From Primula veris (lineage: Eukaryota; Streptophyta; Magnoliopsida; Ericales; Primulaceae), in assembly GCA_963682055.1 (NCBI GenBank), contig OY821740.1, forward strand, positions 48,442,795 through 48,506,794: DNA of 64,000 nt. The letters are read 5' to 3'. Of this stretch, positions 1 to 11,446 are shown piece by piece. Each line of letters opens with the position of its first letter. Position 1 is the stretch's first letter. Made by a program: the position numbers and the translations under genes. The notes under the pieces were generated by a model. It made no database searches. It was not told the DNA's origin and was given only the letters and a program-made list of their open reading frames with translations.

Positions 1-1931
1 CAATTGCAGAATAATACTATTCCCGATGAAATTCCTATGCATCAATCAATGTCAAGTTTGTTTAATGAACCGTTCGACACTCAAGAAAATTATAGTAACC
101 AGAGACGAAATTATATGATGTATCCTGGATTTTGGGATCCTCAATTTAATGATCCTTTTATTGGTTTTTTATTTAGGGATAAAGAAATGTTGAAAAAGGG
201 AATAAAACTTTGGTCAATAAAACGTAACATCCATTTTTGCACTAAAAGTTCGAAGGCAAAATTTTGGGAAATTCGTTGTAAACTGGCCGAAACTCAACAA
301 TGCAAATGGAAACTACGAGCTTCACTAAGAAAGAAACATGGATTTTTTGAAGTGTCGGTGTACAACGGTCCTCATACATGCATTCATGCCGAGCTTACAA
401 CTGATCATCCACAGTTAGATTCCAATCTTGTTGCCCAAACCATTCGAAATGCCATCACAACTAATCCTATGATGAAGATTTCATTAGTTAAAGAGATTGT
501 GAATGCCCGCTTTGAAATGTCAGTTTCATACAAAAAAGCTTATTTAGGTAAACAAAAAGCAATCGCAGAGATATTTGGTAATTGGGAACACTCGTATAAG
601 GTTTTACCTAAATTTATGAAAGCGCTTCAAAAGTATAATAACGGTACCGTTGCTTCTTATGAGACCACGCCAGTTTACGATGTGGTAGGAAATCCAGTGG
701 GTGAGGTATTGAACAGATTTTTCTTCACATTTAAGGCCGTTATTGATGCATTTCAGTATTGTAGGCCAGTTATCGCTATTGATGCTACTCACTTATATGG
801 GAAGTATAAAGGTAAGATTTTGTTGGCCATGGCATCGGATGCAGATAATCATGTTTTTCCCATTGGTTGTGCATTTGTTGCTGAGGAGAGTACAATTTCG
901 TGGAGCTATTTTCTTTCTAACATTATGCGACATGTGATTAAAGAGCGAGTGAATATTTGTCTAATTTCGGATAGACATGCTGGTATTCTAAGTGCAGTGA
1001 GAGGAGTTTGGCGTGGTCAAGGTTTTGTTCATCGATATTGTTCAAATCATTTTTTGGATAATTTTAAGAAAGTTTCAAATGAGATCCTGACTTACACAAG
1101 TTAGCGGAGAACGCCATTTGGGAATTACAAGAAAGAAAATTGAAAAGAATCATGGAAGTAATAAAAGTCATGAATCCTCAAGCATATCAATGGTTGATAA
1201 AAGAGCATGCGGAAAAATGGTCATATTTTCATGATAAAGGGAGGCGACATGGTAACATGACCACAAACATGGCTGAAATTTTCAATAATGTTTTAAAAGC
1301 TGCTCGTAATTTACCAATCACGGCTGCTGTGCAGCTTATTTTCTATAAGTTGGTACACTATTTTTGCGAGCGGAAAAAGATAGTAATCGGGATGAGAAAC
1401 AGCGGCACAAGATATGGTCCCAATATCCTTAAAATTTTAGAGAAACGTAGGTCGGACATTGGTCATACCAATGTTACTTTCGATTATGAAAGAGGGGTTT
1501 ATTCCGTGTGTACAAGTTCAAGAAATTCCAGGGGAGGCAATACTCAAGTTGTCGACTTTTCACTTTGGCAATGCGATTGCGGTAAGTGGCAGAGTGATGG
1601 AATCGCTTGTTCACATGTGTTTTCTGTATGCGCTGCAAACCGTCTTGATTGGGAAGCTTACATAGTAAAATATTACAGTCTTGAATCATACGAAGGTACG
1701 TACTCGGCGCAATTTTGTCCTCTTCGGCATCAAGACTATTGAGATTCATGTGATAGATTATTTCTTCCGGATGTTACTCTTTTAAGAGAAAGGGGTCGTC
1801 CAAGATCTACTCGTATTTATAATGGTATGGATCAGTCGGAGAGACGAGCACTTATGAGATGTTCTAGTTGTCAAGGGCGAGGACATGATTGTCGTAAGTG
1901 TCCGTATCCAATACGTGGTCGACGATTATGA
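1..1931 (+). pseudogene. MULE (MURA-type) transposase, copy A, 5'-truncated by window, frameshift plus nonsense
   Basis: This is a Mutator-family DDE transposase that would cut and paste the element at its terminal repeats. The frame opens at base 1 without a stop, so the gene starts upstream. Visible parts are: the MuDR-type DNA-binding zinc region (about 170-390), a DDE core with an aspartate in IDATHL (about 780), a second aspartate in ISDRHAGI (about 970) and a glutamate in NMAEIFN (about 1275), a SWIM zinc finger CDCGKW...CSH (1570-1620), and a C-terminal zinc knuckle C-x2-C-x4-H-x4-C (about 1858-1900). Compared with copy B, one base is missing near 1070 (AAAGTTTC for AAAGCTTTC), which shifts the frame to a stop at 1102-1104. 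A TGG to TGA change then gives a stop at 1740-1742. After each lesion the homologous frame resumes. As it stands it cannot make full-length transposase. Confidence 0.9.
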
Positions 1932-2270
1932 TTTTAGCTGTAGCTTCAAGGTCCCAATATGTATCTTGTACTAGTTTAATTTTCCGCTTGTAATTGTGTT
2001 TTTTAAGATAAAATATCTATATTTATTCTCAGTATTTTTTCATACTGTTTTTTGAGAAGATATACTGGTTTGTTAAGTATGAGAGTAAATAAATAAGTGC
2101 AATTAACATAAAAAGTAGAATGAACAATATAAATAAATAAGTGCAATTAACATAAATATATATATATATTTGATTGATTTTATATATATTTTAGTATTTT
2201 TATATATTTTTCTTGCCAAATCAGTGTCGAAAAGTGCAAAAAATTCTTTGTTATGTCTAAATGTTACAGT

Positions 2271-2490
2271 CGACCGATCGCTATGAAAAACGACCGATCG
2301 TTTTTACACAGACGACCGGTCGTTTCTGTAAAACGATCGGTCGTTTTATATCTTGGCTAACTGGAAGAAATCTCATCTAAAACGATCGGTCGTTTTAGCT
2401 TTATGATCGATCGTTTTTGCTAAGTGCTTACTGGAAGAATTTCGTTTTTGTAGATGATCGATCGTTTTTAGCTGTGAGCAGTCGTTTTTT
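2271..2490. repeat. Cluster of CGAYCGRTCG palindromes, copy A, 3' of transposase
   Basis: About seven near-identical 10-12 bp palindromes (CGACCGATCG, CGACCGGTCG, CGATCGGTCG, TGATCGATCG) sit in about 220 bases, usually flanked by AAAA and TTTT. The cluster follows the string GCCAAATCAGTGTCGAAAAG at 2217, which also precedes the clusters in copy B near 52121 and 54522. It separates the transposase from the inverted accessory module. Confidence 0.9.
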
Positions 2491-3198
2491 GTGTTTCTGG
2501 GAATGTTTCGGTTTTCTCGACAAACTTCGAAACCTCGTAACTAATGCGTTTCAAATCCGATTGAGGTTCCGCTTGAACCATTGGCTTCGTAATTACGCAT
2601 TCTATTATTTAGAACATTTAACACACTCGATAAATGATTAGTACGCAAAACGAGCTTTTATCATGTTTTACAAATATTGTTATCATCAAAATGTGTAGAT
2701 AACGTTTTGCTTAAAGAAGTATAATCGAAATGTGTAGATAACGTTTTACTTGGATAAAAGATTTCTTTGAAAAGAACCAAGTAAATGTCATAACATCCGA
2801 TTTAAAACGAAGTATAACAAAGCAAAACCGATAAAGGATAACGAAAGATCTATATGCAAGCGAAAAATCGGCCATAGTTTTGCCTAAAAAAAGGTCAATC
2901 GCCACAAATGAAAGACATATAAATAACCCAATCAACTAGCAATTTAAGCGCACTAAATGCAATATCATAAGATAAAAACGCATATTATGAAGCACATTCT
3001 CACAACGTCATAGATTATAACAAGCATGTTTAAAAGCAACATAAACACAATTCATAATATAATCATGCTACTTATTACATCAAAAACAAACGAAGTTCGT
3101 AGAACGGGAAAGAAATACAATGAAACAAAAAGAGAGGTATTTCTCCCCCTTTGACATCATAAAAAAAAAAACATGAAAATGAATAAAATGATATCCGC

Positions 3199-4536
3199 CT
3201 AGTCGCGGTGGGAGGTCGCATCATCCTCTTCGTCTTCGTTGTTGTCATGGGGCCCGGCAAGGTCGGGAAAATAGCCGTGGAATTTCGCCCTTTGCTCGGC
3301 GCTCAACCTATCGATTTCGTCCAAATCTTCTTGACATGTGTTCATGGCACGAAACATGCGTCGGTGAAGTCGCGCATTTTGATATTGGTCGATGTAGAGA
3401 TCGTCGTAGAATTGTTCGTTGCGCGGAGGACGGTGAGAAGATCCTACTTGAGTTTTTCCTTGTCGTCGAGAGGGACGAGAGGATGTAGGAATATCGGTGG
3501 GGGGAAGAGACTCGGAGGAGAAATCCTCATGAGCGGCTTGTGGTGTTGGCTTAGGGCCGACGTATTCTTCCTCTTCGGGGGTGAAAGGAGCATAGTTGGG
3601 GCCGGATACCCGCTTACCGGACCAAGTTATGGACTTGTCGGTATTATGGAATTTTATGGACATTTGGGAAAGATAGGAAGTGTCCCAAATATGTTTGTCC
3701 TTATTTTTGAACAATGTTCCACCGGGAACGAGATTTTGGTCCTTTAGGATGGCCGAAATCAAGGCACCGTAAGGTAGCCCATTTTTGGATTTCGTTTTAA
3801 GCGAATCCATCTTAAGGAGGATGAGGGTAGCAAAGTCGAGTCGGACTCGGCGATGGATGCACCCAAGAAGAAAGATGTACTCATTGGTAACATCCATGAA
3901 ATTGGAGGTATGAGGGAGGACTATGTGAGAAAGGATGTGGTAGGCTAGTTTGTTACGGAATAGAAGGCCATGGGCTTTGTTGGAGCGATTTTGATGAATG
4001 GGATGAAAAATTTCATCTTTTAGATCATTGAAGTGATCGATCTCGAGAGTCTCACAAAGTTCCTCACTAGACTCATGGAAACCGCCGCTATCTAGGCGTA
4101 AGAGAGTTCGTAGACGGTCTATACCGTAAACGAAAGGTTGTCCGTTAAACGATGAACGCAAGCGGAGTGCGCCATCATTATCCCTATCGAGAACTAGGTT
4201 ATAGTAAAATTCGTAGACATTTTCTTTGTAAAAAGGCTCTTTAAGAGTGAGGATAGTATCGAGTTTGTAAAAACTTAAATCTATCATTAGAGCGGCAAAT
4301 CGTTCACGGAATAAAGGCATATCTAGAGTGAAGTTGGTCAATATACCTCTTTTACCCATCTCGGGTGGATAGAAAGGAGAAAGAGGGCCGGAAGAGGAAT
4401 CGGGGCCCGAGCGAGAAGCGGTGGAGGAGCCGGTGCGTGGGGCACGAGGAATAGCCGGACGGCGAGGTGGTGGAGGCACGACCTCGTCCTCATGTTCATC
4501 AACGAGGTTGAGTGAGGCTATCTTCGTACGAACCAT
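3199..4536 (-). CDS. MULE accessory protein (ORF2), copy A, intact 445 aa, inverted orientation
   Basis: This is an uninterrupted 445-codon frame starting at an ATG at 4536. Residues 1-60 are low complexity, rich in Pro, Arg and Ser (VVPPPPRRPAIPRAPR). Residues about 60-280 form a globular region (FTLDMPLFRERF, FYYNLVLDRD, LAYHILSHIVLPHTSNF). This region resembles the plant 'putative plant transposon protein' domain (Pfam Transposase_32), also found in Athila-type ORF1 proteins. That assignment is from memory of the family pattern. Residues about 310-370 are a Pro/Ser/Glu linker. The C-terminus is charged and ends in an acidic run (NNEDEEDDATSHRD). No DDE triad or zinc finger is seen. It is homologous to 52554-53884, which lies on the opposite strand relative to its transposase. 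The function is unknown; a DNA-binding or anti-silencing role is speculation from the neighbouring palindrome clusters. Confidence 0.8.
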   Translation of the reverse strand: MVRTKIASLNLVDEHEDEVVPPPPRRPAIPRAPRTGSSTASRSGPDSSSGPLSPFYPPEMGKRGILTNFTLDMPLFRERFAALMIDLSFYKLDTILTLKEPFYKENVYEFYYNLVLDRDNDGALRLRSSFNGQPFVYGIDRLRTLLRLDSGGFHESSEELCETLEIDHFNDLKDEIFHPIHQNRSNKAHGLLFRNKLAYHILSHIVLPHTSNFMDVTNEYIFLLGCIHRRVRLDFATLILLKMDSLKTKSKNGLPYGALISAILKDQNLVPGGTLFKNKDKHIWDTSYLSQMSIKFHNTDKSITWSGKRVSGPNYAPFTPEEEEYVGPKPTPQAAHEDFSSESLPPTDIPTSSRPSRRQGKTQVGSSHRPPRNEQFYDDLYIDQYQNARLHRRMFRAMNTCQEDLDEIDRLSAEQRAKFHGYFPDLAGPHDNNEDEEDDATSHRD

Positions 4537-4774
4537 TGTTGAAGAAAATGGGTTTTGAAGAAAATAGGGTTTGTAAGAAACAGAATTAATCGATAATCGA
4601 TTATACGGATAATAGGAGAAATTTGGTGATATTTTTATAGAAAATTAGGTTTTATTGGGGAATTTTGATGGATTTGGAAAGAGGGAGGCGATTTTGGAAG
4701 AGAGATGATGGATATATTTTGTGGAATGAATGAAATTATGGTTTTGGAAGAGGTTTTAACACAGTGAAACAGAA

Positions 4775-5162
4775 AAACGATCGGTCGTTTTTATGTTTCG
4801 ATCGGTCGTTGTGGAACGACAATGTTCCAGTGAGCAAACCTTAAAAACGACCGATCGCTACTATAAAACGACCGATCGTTTTAAGTAGAAATTCTTCCAG
4901 TGAGCACAACACAAAAAACGACCGATTGCTAGGATAAAACGACCGATCGTTTTTGGTCTGAAAAACGACCGATCGTAATGTACAGAACGACCGATCGTTT
5001 TTGGTCCAAATTGTTCCAGAAAGTTAATGATAAAAACGACCGATCGTTTTAATCATTTCGATCGGTCGTTTTTCGAAAATATACCATTTTGGAAATATTA
5101 CAGAAACAGAGTACATTCTGGAAATTTGGGTTGCTCACTGTACCATTTCAGCAAAAAAACTC
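4775..5162. repeat. Right terminal inverted repeat region of MULE copy A with about ten CGATCG palindromes
   Basis: About ten CGAYCGRTCG-type palindromes occur between 4775 and 5073, followed by about 90 bases of motif-free terminus ending at 5162. Read on the minus strand, the outer 150 bases align with the copy B terminal repeat (AAAAACGACCGATCGAAATG and then an AAAACGATCGG-type site) with scattered differences. Copy A is therefore an older or different subfamily member. Confidence 0.8.
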
Positions 5163-5399
5163 ATTGTATTTTATATTCACTCCACACATTCAAATCCAGA
5201 CTAATTATGGTCAAAACAATTGGGTTGTGTTAAATCACGGTTTCGTACACCCCAACATGAAATGAATAATTAATTTTCCTATTTGTAGGTCTGACAATGA
5301 AACGTGACAACTGACAAGCTACTACACATGTGTTCCACCATGAAAAATCCATTCATTTAGATTTAGTGGTCCTATATTCAGATCATTCGCACATGTGTC

Positions 5400-5930
5400 A
5401 GACATTTTATAAAAACTAACGCATTTTATACTTACATTTACATAAAATTACACATTTATTATTAATTTATTATAATAATCTTATATTATTTTTTTATTAA
5501 ATTTTAATAATCATAACAATATTACAAACACAAAAATATGGATCCCATGATAGTTTATTACTATTATACTCCCTGCGTCCCTAAACAAATATCTTCTACA
5601 AATATGCAATTTTGACCATCAAAATTTTCATATCAAAATTACCCAAATGAAAAAATTGAAATTTTCATTATATAGTTCTAACCATAAACTACGTGATTAA
5701 CTTTTTAAATAATTTTTTCTACCAATCTAAATATGAAAAAATTATCGGTCAAAATTGTACGTATTTTCGTAATAGACATTTGTTTAGGGACGGATATAGT
5801 ATTAATCTAGGAAATCGTATACATTTTGTATTTCCTTAAATTTAGACAATTTATAGGATTTCTGATTGCATGGTAATTTTTATAACATAATCATTAAATT
5901 TAAAAAAAAAAAAAATATATTTTGAGTAAC
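5400..5930. repeat. AT-rich dispersed repeat copy 1, split by a Stowaway MITE
   Basis: The segment around 5490-5567 (AATAATCATAACAATATTAC, then an ATGGATCCCATGATAG-type stretch) recurs at 9100-9181 and 31670-31737. The downstream part after the MITE (5802-5930) matches 9185-9320 and 31974-32090. Borders are approximate. No coding capacity is seen. Confidence 0.6.
5569..5799. mobile_element. Stowaway-like MITE (subfamily 1)
   Basis: It begins CTCCCTGCGTCCC and ends GGGACGGATATAG, with TA on both sides (5567-5568 and 5800-5801). The two halves are largely self-complementary, so the transcript would fold into a long hairpin. CTCCCTCCGT-type ends with a TA duplication are typical of plant Stowaway elements (Tc1/mariner). 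Confidence 0.8.
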
Positions 5931-6924
5931 CATATAGGAATACAGGAATGATCTTAAATATGTATGGTAATGCTCGTCTATTTTTTTTTCACCCAACTAT
6001 TAGACCACGCACTCCAAGAGTTTTATTTCTTACTACTATCGCAAAAAGATAATGAATGTGAGCCAATATATATACATATAATAACCAAAAAAAAATACGA
6101 TTAAGTATATTATACCATTTGTGTTTAATGATTTAGATATCATACTATCACTCTGTTACAATTGAGGTACTGAACTATCATAATGTTCATAATTCAGATA
6201 CCGACATTAAATTAATTGGATGAAAATTAGTTTTATTTTTCATTTTGGTACTATTCTTTGTAATTTGTATAAATTTAACCCTTAATTTTCGAAAATGTCT
6301 CATTTTAGTATAAATTCAGAAAAATCAGATTTTTAAAAAAAAAAACAAAAATACCTTGAAAAAAAACAAGAAACCCGAAAAAACACGAAAAAATGATTAA
6401 AAAAAAGTCCTATGTTTGGTAAATTAATTGAGAGTGATATTTGAAGTATAGACTCCAGGAAATGATTATTTACAATATCTAAGGGGATGTTATTAGATTT
6501 TTTATCTCAACCTCATAATTAGTGCTATTGTTATTCCAAGAGACCCATGGCCTCGAAATTTCTAATATCACAACCAAACGAGAATATAGCGTGCAGATTT
6601 AAAAACTTGCTTTTGGACCCTTAGTGAATCCTTGCAATTTCCCTTTCAAAAAAATAAAAATCCTTGCAATTTATTTATCAAAATTTCACAAAAGGCCCGT
6701 TTTTCCATAAACACATCAATTTCACTTCGAATGTTGATCCAAATTTCAAATAAAAAAATAAAATTGAAAACCTCTGACTCGAAAATCCTTCCCATATTTA
6801 TGATGGAATATGAGATTATTCCACAACACAAATGTCACAGCAACAACCAACAACAGGAAATAAACTTGCCGAGAAAAAAAGAAGTACATGAAATAAGCTT
6901 TCATGGACAATTCAAGTAGGGGCC

Positions 6925-8759
6925 TTAAAAAGCAAGGGCCTTCTTTTTCATATCAAGAACCTTAGCCCAAGCGGGTCGGGCCAGGATATCATAACACCAC
7001 TCTTTGACCCGAGGACGCAACTCGATCATCTCCTTAGCTGATGTGGCAACAAGTCCTTGCAGATTAGGCAAGTGAAGCAAATCCGCGATTGTGTACTTAT
7101 CCGTAGCCAAGTACTTGGACTTGCTTAACTGAGCTTCGTAGACATCTAGTACCCGAGCCAGCTTTGCCTCTGCCACCAAGACTGTGTCTGGGTCTAGGGC
7201 ACCTTTATGAGCTGTCAGCTCGGCTATCAGTGTCCGAGCTGGCGACTCAAACATATGGTCCTCGACATCCACCCAGTTCGCCACCACCGCCTGCATCCGC
7301 GGGTCCCAGTAGATCAGCTCGTGTCCTTTCCTCGCATATTGGTGCGATATGCTCCTTATAATTGCTCTTGATTCTAAAATTACATGCATATACAATGATG
7401 TCAAATATTCATTAATTTAACACTAGAAAACTGTTAATTAGTATGGTGTATTAATTTTCATAATTTTTTTTTTTACTTGTTCACTTGATTAATTACAAGT
7501 TTTTTTATTTTATTTCTTTCATTGAAAATTTAAAGAATTGAACAAAATCAGGTTGTTTGTATTTCAAGTAAGAGGAAATTGAGCTACCAAATCGCATAAC
7601 CCCTTCATCTTCATACACTGGGACTTGTCCAAATGGCTGTAGAAAGAAAGACAAAAATAGATCAACTTTGTATCTTGAATCAATGCTGACGCTTCGAAGA
7701 CAATTATGTCGAAATGAAAATTGCGTAAACGAAAAAAAAGAAGTTAAACCATGTCCAGAATGTTTAGGACCTGCTTTAAAAATGTGGATAACCATTTTCC
7801 TTTATACTTGTATACAGTATAACCATACTTATTACTTTTCTTCTCCATGATTTATACAAATAAGTTGGGTTACATGACATTTTTCTTAAGTAAAAAGACT
7901 CGACTTTTGGACCATGAACAAAATGCAAACCCTCTTACAATATACAAGCAAAGGAAGTAATAAAGCTTAAAAGTTGCAGTCATTCGATCTATTCTGATCA
8001 ATTTCTTTCCACTAACAGTAATCATGAAAATGATCTTTACTAAGGAAACTACTACGATACTGCATGTATCAGGTAATATATCAAATTATTATCAAGTTGA
8101 CTTAGTTCAAATATTTAAAAATCTTACTCGATCCGTTCCTATTTAATTGTTAACTACGAAACTAAGTGCAATTTTGATTGGCCAAGAACTTGTATCAAAA
8201 TTGTCGGAATTAAAATTTTCAAAAGTTGATCATATGGTTCAAATGTTAAATTTTATAATTAAATTTAAAAAGAATTCATTTCGACAATTTTAATACAAGT
8301 TATAAGTCGGTCAAAATTGCACATAGTTTCGTAATGGACAATACAATTTAGCTTAAACGTTACAACTTTTTAAGTCTCCAATCCAAAATTCTCATCTTTT
8401 AAATTAGTTTACAAACTTCACTTACAGCTCAAGGAAAAAAAAAAACTGGGCTTTAAAGCTGCGATTCAAACAATAATATTTAGATCGAGTAAGACTGCGG
8501 TTCATGTTCATGATGGTATAATCGATATAAGATTATATAGTAACTACAAATGTGTACACTTGCATATCTATATAGATATGTCAAAGAGTATACATATGAG
8601 ACTTACATTCATGGATAGGAAAGTCTTTGTTTTGTGTTCACGGACGTCTAAATCAACAGGAACAAACTCGAAGTCGATTTCGTTTTCGAAGAGACAAGCT
8701 AAAACCTTCAAGGTGGCCGGAGATTCTAGGCTCCCAAACACTTTCCGAGCAGGCGCCAT
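6925..8759 (-). CDS. Glutathione S-transferase, phi class (GSTF), three exons
   Basis: Phi-class GSTs are cytosolic enzymes that conjugate glutathione to electrophiles, or bind flavonoids and hormones. Exons on the minus strand are 8759-8607 (51 codons, ending in AAT before GTAAGT), 7636-7588 (49 nt) and 7373-6925, giving 216 aa, the usual length. The three-exon plan with a 49-nt middle exon is the phi-class pattern. Exon 1 gives the thioredoxin fold with the active-site serine region (GSLESPATLKV). Exon 2 gives PFGQVPVYEDEGVMRF, with the cis-proline before VP. The exon 2/3 join makes ESRAI, the glutathione-binding Glu-Ser pair. Exon 3 is the helical C-terminal domain ending RPAWAKVLDMKKKALAF. 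A second GSTF gene lies head to head about 3 kb away. The first ATG of exon 1 is used; the preceding GTG is ignored. Confidence 0.93.
8127..8350. mobile_element. Stowaway-like MITE (subfamily 2) in GST intron 1
   Basis: It starts CTCGATCCGTTCC. Its internal sequence is self-complementary: a GCAATTTTGATTGGCC-type segment is mirrored by GGTCAAAATTGCAC near 8310. The right end is degenerate. It lies inside intron 1 of the minus-strand GST gene and is related to the copies at 18145, 37803 and 59595. Confidence 0.65.
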
Positions 8760-8853
8760 CACCTTTTTATTAATTATTTCAAATAAATAAATTAAGGTAA
8801 TTAAAAAGTGGTAGCACTTGAAGAAGTATGAAACTCCCTTTGATCATGTATTT

Positions 8854-8866
8854 CATATATAGAGAG
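8854..8866 (-). promoter_or_regulatory. Possible TATA box of the GST gene at 6925-8759
   Basis: On the minus strand the sequence reads TCTCTATATATG, about 95-105 bases upstream of the ATG at 8759. That is a reasonable distance for a TATA box plus a short leader. It is the only good TATA match in the proximal 150 bases. Confidence 0.4.
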
Positions 8867-9030
8867 GACTCAACTTTATTGCATTGCTATTGCTATTTGC
8901 TAGGTCCATTTTTTTATTTTATTTTGAAGAAATATACAAATGTTAGTTAGTCACGTGCAGATAAAAAAACTGATAGCTGAAACATAAGAGGAGGTGTTTC
9001 AAATTAAATGATTAATTATATATTTTAAAT

Positions 9031-9330
9031 AACCGTTTATATATATATATAATTTCAGTTTTTTTATTATATTTTTTATAATAACCCTATATTATTTATT
9101 TTTATTTGTTTATTATTATTTAATAATCATAATAATATTTCAACCATAAAAATATGGATCCCATGATAGTTTATTACTATTGAGAATCATATATATTACT
9201 TATATATAAATTGAATTTTGTATTTACTAAAATTTATTAAATTTATAGGACTCCTCATGTATGCCAATTTTTATATCATAATCATCAAAATTCATAAAAA
9301 AAAATATATATATATTTTAAGATAATAGAT
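9031..9330. repeat. AT-rich dispersed repeat copy 2, without the nested MITE
   Basis: It matches the repeat at 5400-5930 and 31591-32090. At the position where those copies hold a Stowaway MITE, this one runs straight through (TTATTACTATTGAGAATCAT at about 9171-9190), which makes it a paralogous empty site. Confidence 0.6.
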
Positions 9331-9724
9331 GCGTATGCATAATTGGTTGGCGTATTTGGTGACAGAGGTGTTTTTGGGGTTAAATGATTGTCTAAGAATC
9401 AAGACCCACACCTGACTTACTCCATCTTCCTAAATAATTGTTCTAGCTGCGTGAGTAGTTGATAATTTTGTAATAATTCATTTAATATTCGATAAGAATG
9501 CATCAAAACATCAAATTATCAAACTCAATATTTTTTTTACTTAAAATTCGATGCTGTATATATAAGTGTAAAATTGATATGATTCGACTCCAAAATGGGC
9601 TAATTCAATTAATAAAAATAGAAAAATTATTGAAAAAGTAAAATGGTCACGGAGGACATTAAATAAGAAGTTCCAAAATAAAAAAGATGAACATTATTTA
9701 GGAATGGATATAGTATAGTATTTA

Positions 9725-9954
9725 CTCCGTACCTAAACAAATGTTCCTTACGAAAATACGTGCAACTTTAACTATCAAATTTTTCATATCAAAATTTTCG
9801 AAATGAAAAAATTGAAAATCCCATCATATAGTTCTAACCATGAACTACGTGATTAATTTTTGAAAACATTTTTTCCGACAACCTAGGTATGAAAAAATTG
9901 TCGGTGAAAGTTACACGTATTTTCATATGAGACATTTGTTTAAAAACGGATAGA
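9725..9954. mobile_element. Stowaway-like MITE (subfamily 1)
   Basis: It starts CTCCGTACC and ends GGATAG, with the same internal palindrome as 5569-5799 (TCAAAATTTTC and its mirror). The tips are more degraded than those of the other copies. It sits 20 bases left of the hAT-type MITE. Confidence 0.7.
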
Positions 9955-9974
9955 CTAAATTACATGATTATAAG

Positions 9975-10294
9975 TAGGGCCGGGCAAAAAACCGGAAAAA
10001 CCGAACCGAACCGAACCGATAACCGAGCCGAAAAAAACCGAAAAAGACCGAAGCCGAAAAACCGAAAAAATTTCGGGTCGGTTTCGGTTTTCAGTAAAAC
10101 CGAACCGAAAAAGACCGAAACCGAAAAAACCCAAAAAAAAACCGAAAAAACCCGAAAAAGACCGAAAAAACCCGAAACAGGACCGAAAAAACAGGCCCGG
10201 TTCGGTCTAAAAAATAAAAAAACCGAAACCGAAAAAAACCGAACCGAAAAATATGTCCGATTTCGATTTACGGATCGAACCGAACCCATCCCTA
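9975..10294. mobile_element. hAT-type MITE rich in ACCGAA repeats
   Basis: This 320-bp element begins TAGGGCCGGGC and ends ATCCCTA. It is flanked by a perfect 8-bp duplication, ATTATAAG (9967-9974 and 10295-10302), as expected for the hAT superfamily. The inside is a run of ACCGAA/GAAAAACC units that gives long but meaningless ORFs on both strands. Relatives are at 60616-60918 and, degraded, at about 36385-36632. Confidence 0.85.
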
Positions 10295-10569
10295 ATTATA
10301 AGGCATCTCCTTGTTTCGATGTTCATTTTTCATTATTTTAGCAGGTCCATTTATTATTGTACACTGGGTTCAGGTACACATTATTGGACCTGTGTGATAT
10401 GCATTTAAACCCAAGCAGTTTTGGAGCTAAATATGGCAAAAGCCCATTCCATCTAAAAGATTCAGATATCAAAAATAAAATTAAAAAAAAATGAACATTT
10501 TCTTATAACTGTGGAATCCCAGCTCCCTGGTTTGTACACCTCCATTTTTAGGTTGAAAATAATACTTGG

Positions 10570-10745
10570 TGTTGATGTTGTTATAGAATATTATTGAACT
10601 ATTGGGCTTGTACTTTATGGGTTCAAGTAGTCTTGTAACCCTACTCATCTATCTATATAAAGAGTGTTAGAGGTCTTGTATTTTACATTCATTCGTATAC
10701 ATTCTGATTAATAAAGACTTTATTGTTGTCTCTCTCTATATTCTC
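10570..10745. repeat. Possible solo-LTR remnant
   Basis: It starts TGTTATAGAATATT, has a TATA-like motif (ATCTATATAAAGAG at about 10653), then a pyrimidine-rich stretch and an AATAAAG signal (about 10711). This order is like that of a Copia LTR. No internal domain, tRNA primer site or matching second LTR was seen, so the call is tentative. Confidence 0.35.
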
Positions 10746-11391
10746 TCTCTATATCTATATATATATATATATATGTGTGTGAGGTATTATCTCTATATAT
10801 CTATATATATGTGAGCTAATATGTCACACAACAGATATGATTAAGTTAGTAATCAGAAGTGACTCAAAACTCGAGACAATAAAACTATTTTCATTGATGT
10901 GATGAAGGGTAGATATATGTGAACAACTTGAGATATAACAATATATTATATATAATGTTGATCATTTGATAAAGCATGCCGAATCTGCATAATATCAAAA
11001 GAGTGGTCCGTCCACTAACCAGTGGATAAATTAATGAATTAATACTATTAAACTCTTGAGTTTTTTTTTTAAAAAAAATTAACTCTGAGCTCATGTGTCC
11101 GTAATACTTTTACTTTTCCAATCATTTTGAGGCTATCCAATTTTGTCTAAATTTTTCAAAAATACTCTCACTCTAATATTGTAACTACTTTTAAATGTCA
11201 TCACTCAATTCAAATACATAAATAACTTAAAAAATGTTATTTTTCAAACATTTATATTCCAAACAAAATCGTTGTGTATTTTTTTATAAGAGTAAAACAT
11301 TATGTTACTATTTATATACGATTGCTAATTAATTATATTTAATCATTCAATGTTTAAATTTTTAAAAAAAATATTAAGTTTATTTATCGAG

Positions 11392-11396
<5 letters not shown>

Positions 11397-11445
<49 letters not shown>
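11397..11445. repeat. TA dinucleotide microsatellite
   Basis: An uninterrupted run of about 24 TA units, about 380 bases upstream of the plus-strand GST gene. It is likely length-variable between individuals. Confidence 0.95.

Positions 11446-11446
<1 letters not shown>

Larger units (their letters stand above)
1..5162 (+). mobile_element. Mutator-like element copy A (right part; left end outside window)
   Basis: The stretch holds a MURA-type transposase on the plus strand (1-1931), a palindrome cluster (2271-2490), an accessory ORF on the minus strand (4536-3199) and a right terminal repeat rich in CGATCG motifs. The end at 5162 was set by alignment with the complete copy B (48672-55004), whose terminus reads GAGTTTTTTGCTG inward. 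Here the same terminus reads on the minus strand from 5162, with one extra T. The nine bases after it (5163-5171) would be one target duplication, but the matching left copy lies outside the window. The accessory module is inverted relative to copy B. Confidence 0.85.
5163..6924. other. Intergenic, repeat-rich, no gene seen
   Basis: This lies between MULE A and the first GST gene. It holds an AT-rich dispersed repeat (about 5400-5930) with a Stowaway-like MITE nested in it. The rest is AT-rich with short homopolymer runs. The plus-strand frame at 6632-6919 has no recognisable domain and overlaps the 3' flank of the GST gene, so I do not call it. Confidence 0.6.

Noticed and set aside
9964..10341. 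Long opposite-strand ORFs in the ACCGAA-rich segment
   Set aside because: They are by-products of a short repeat without stop codons inside a MITE.
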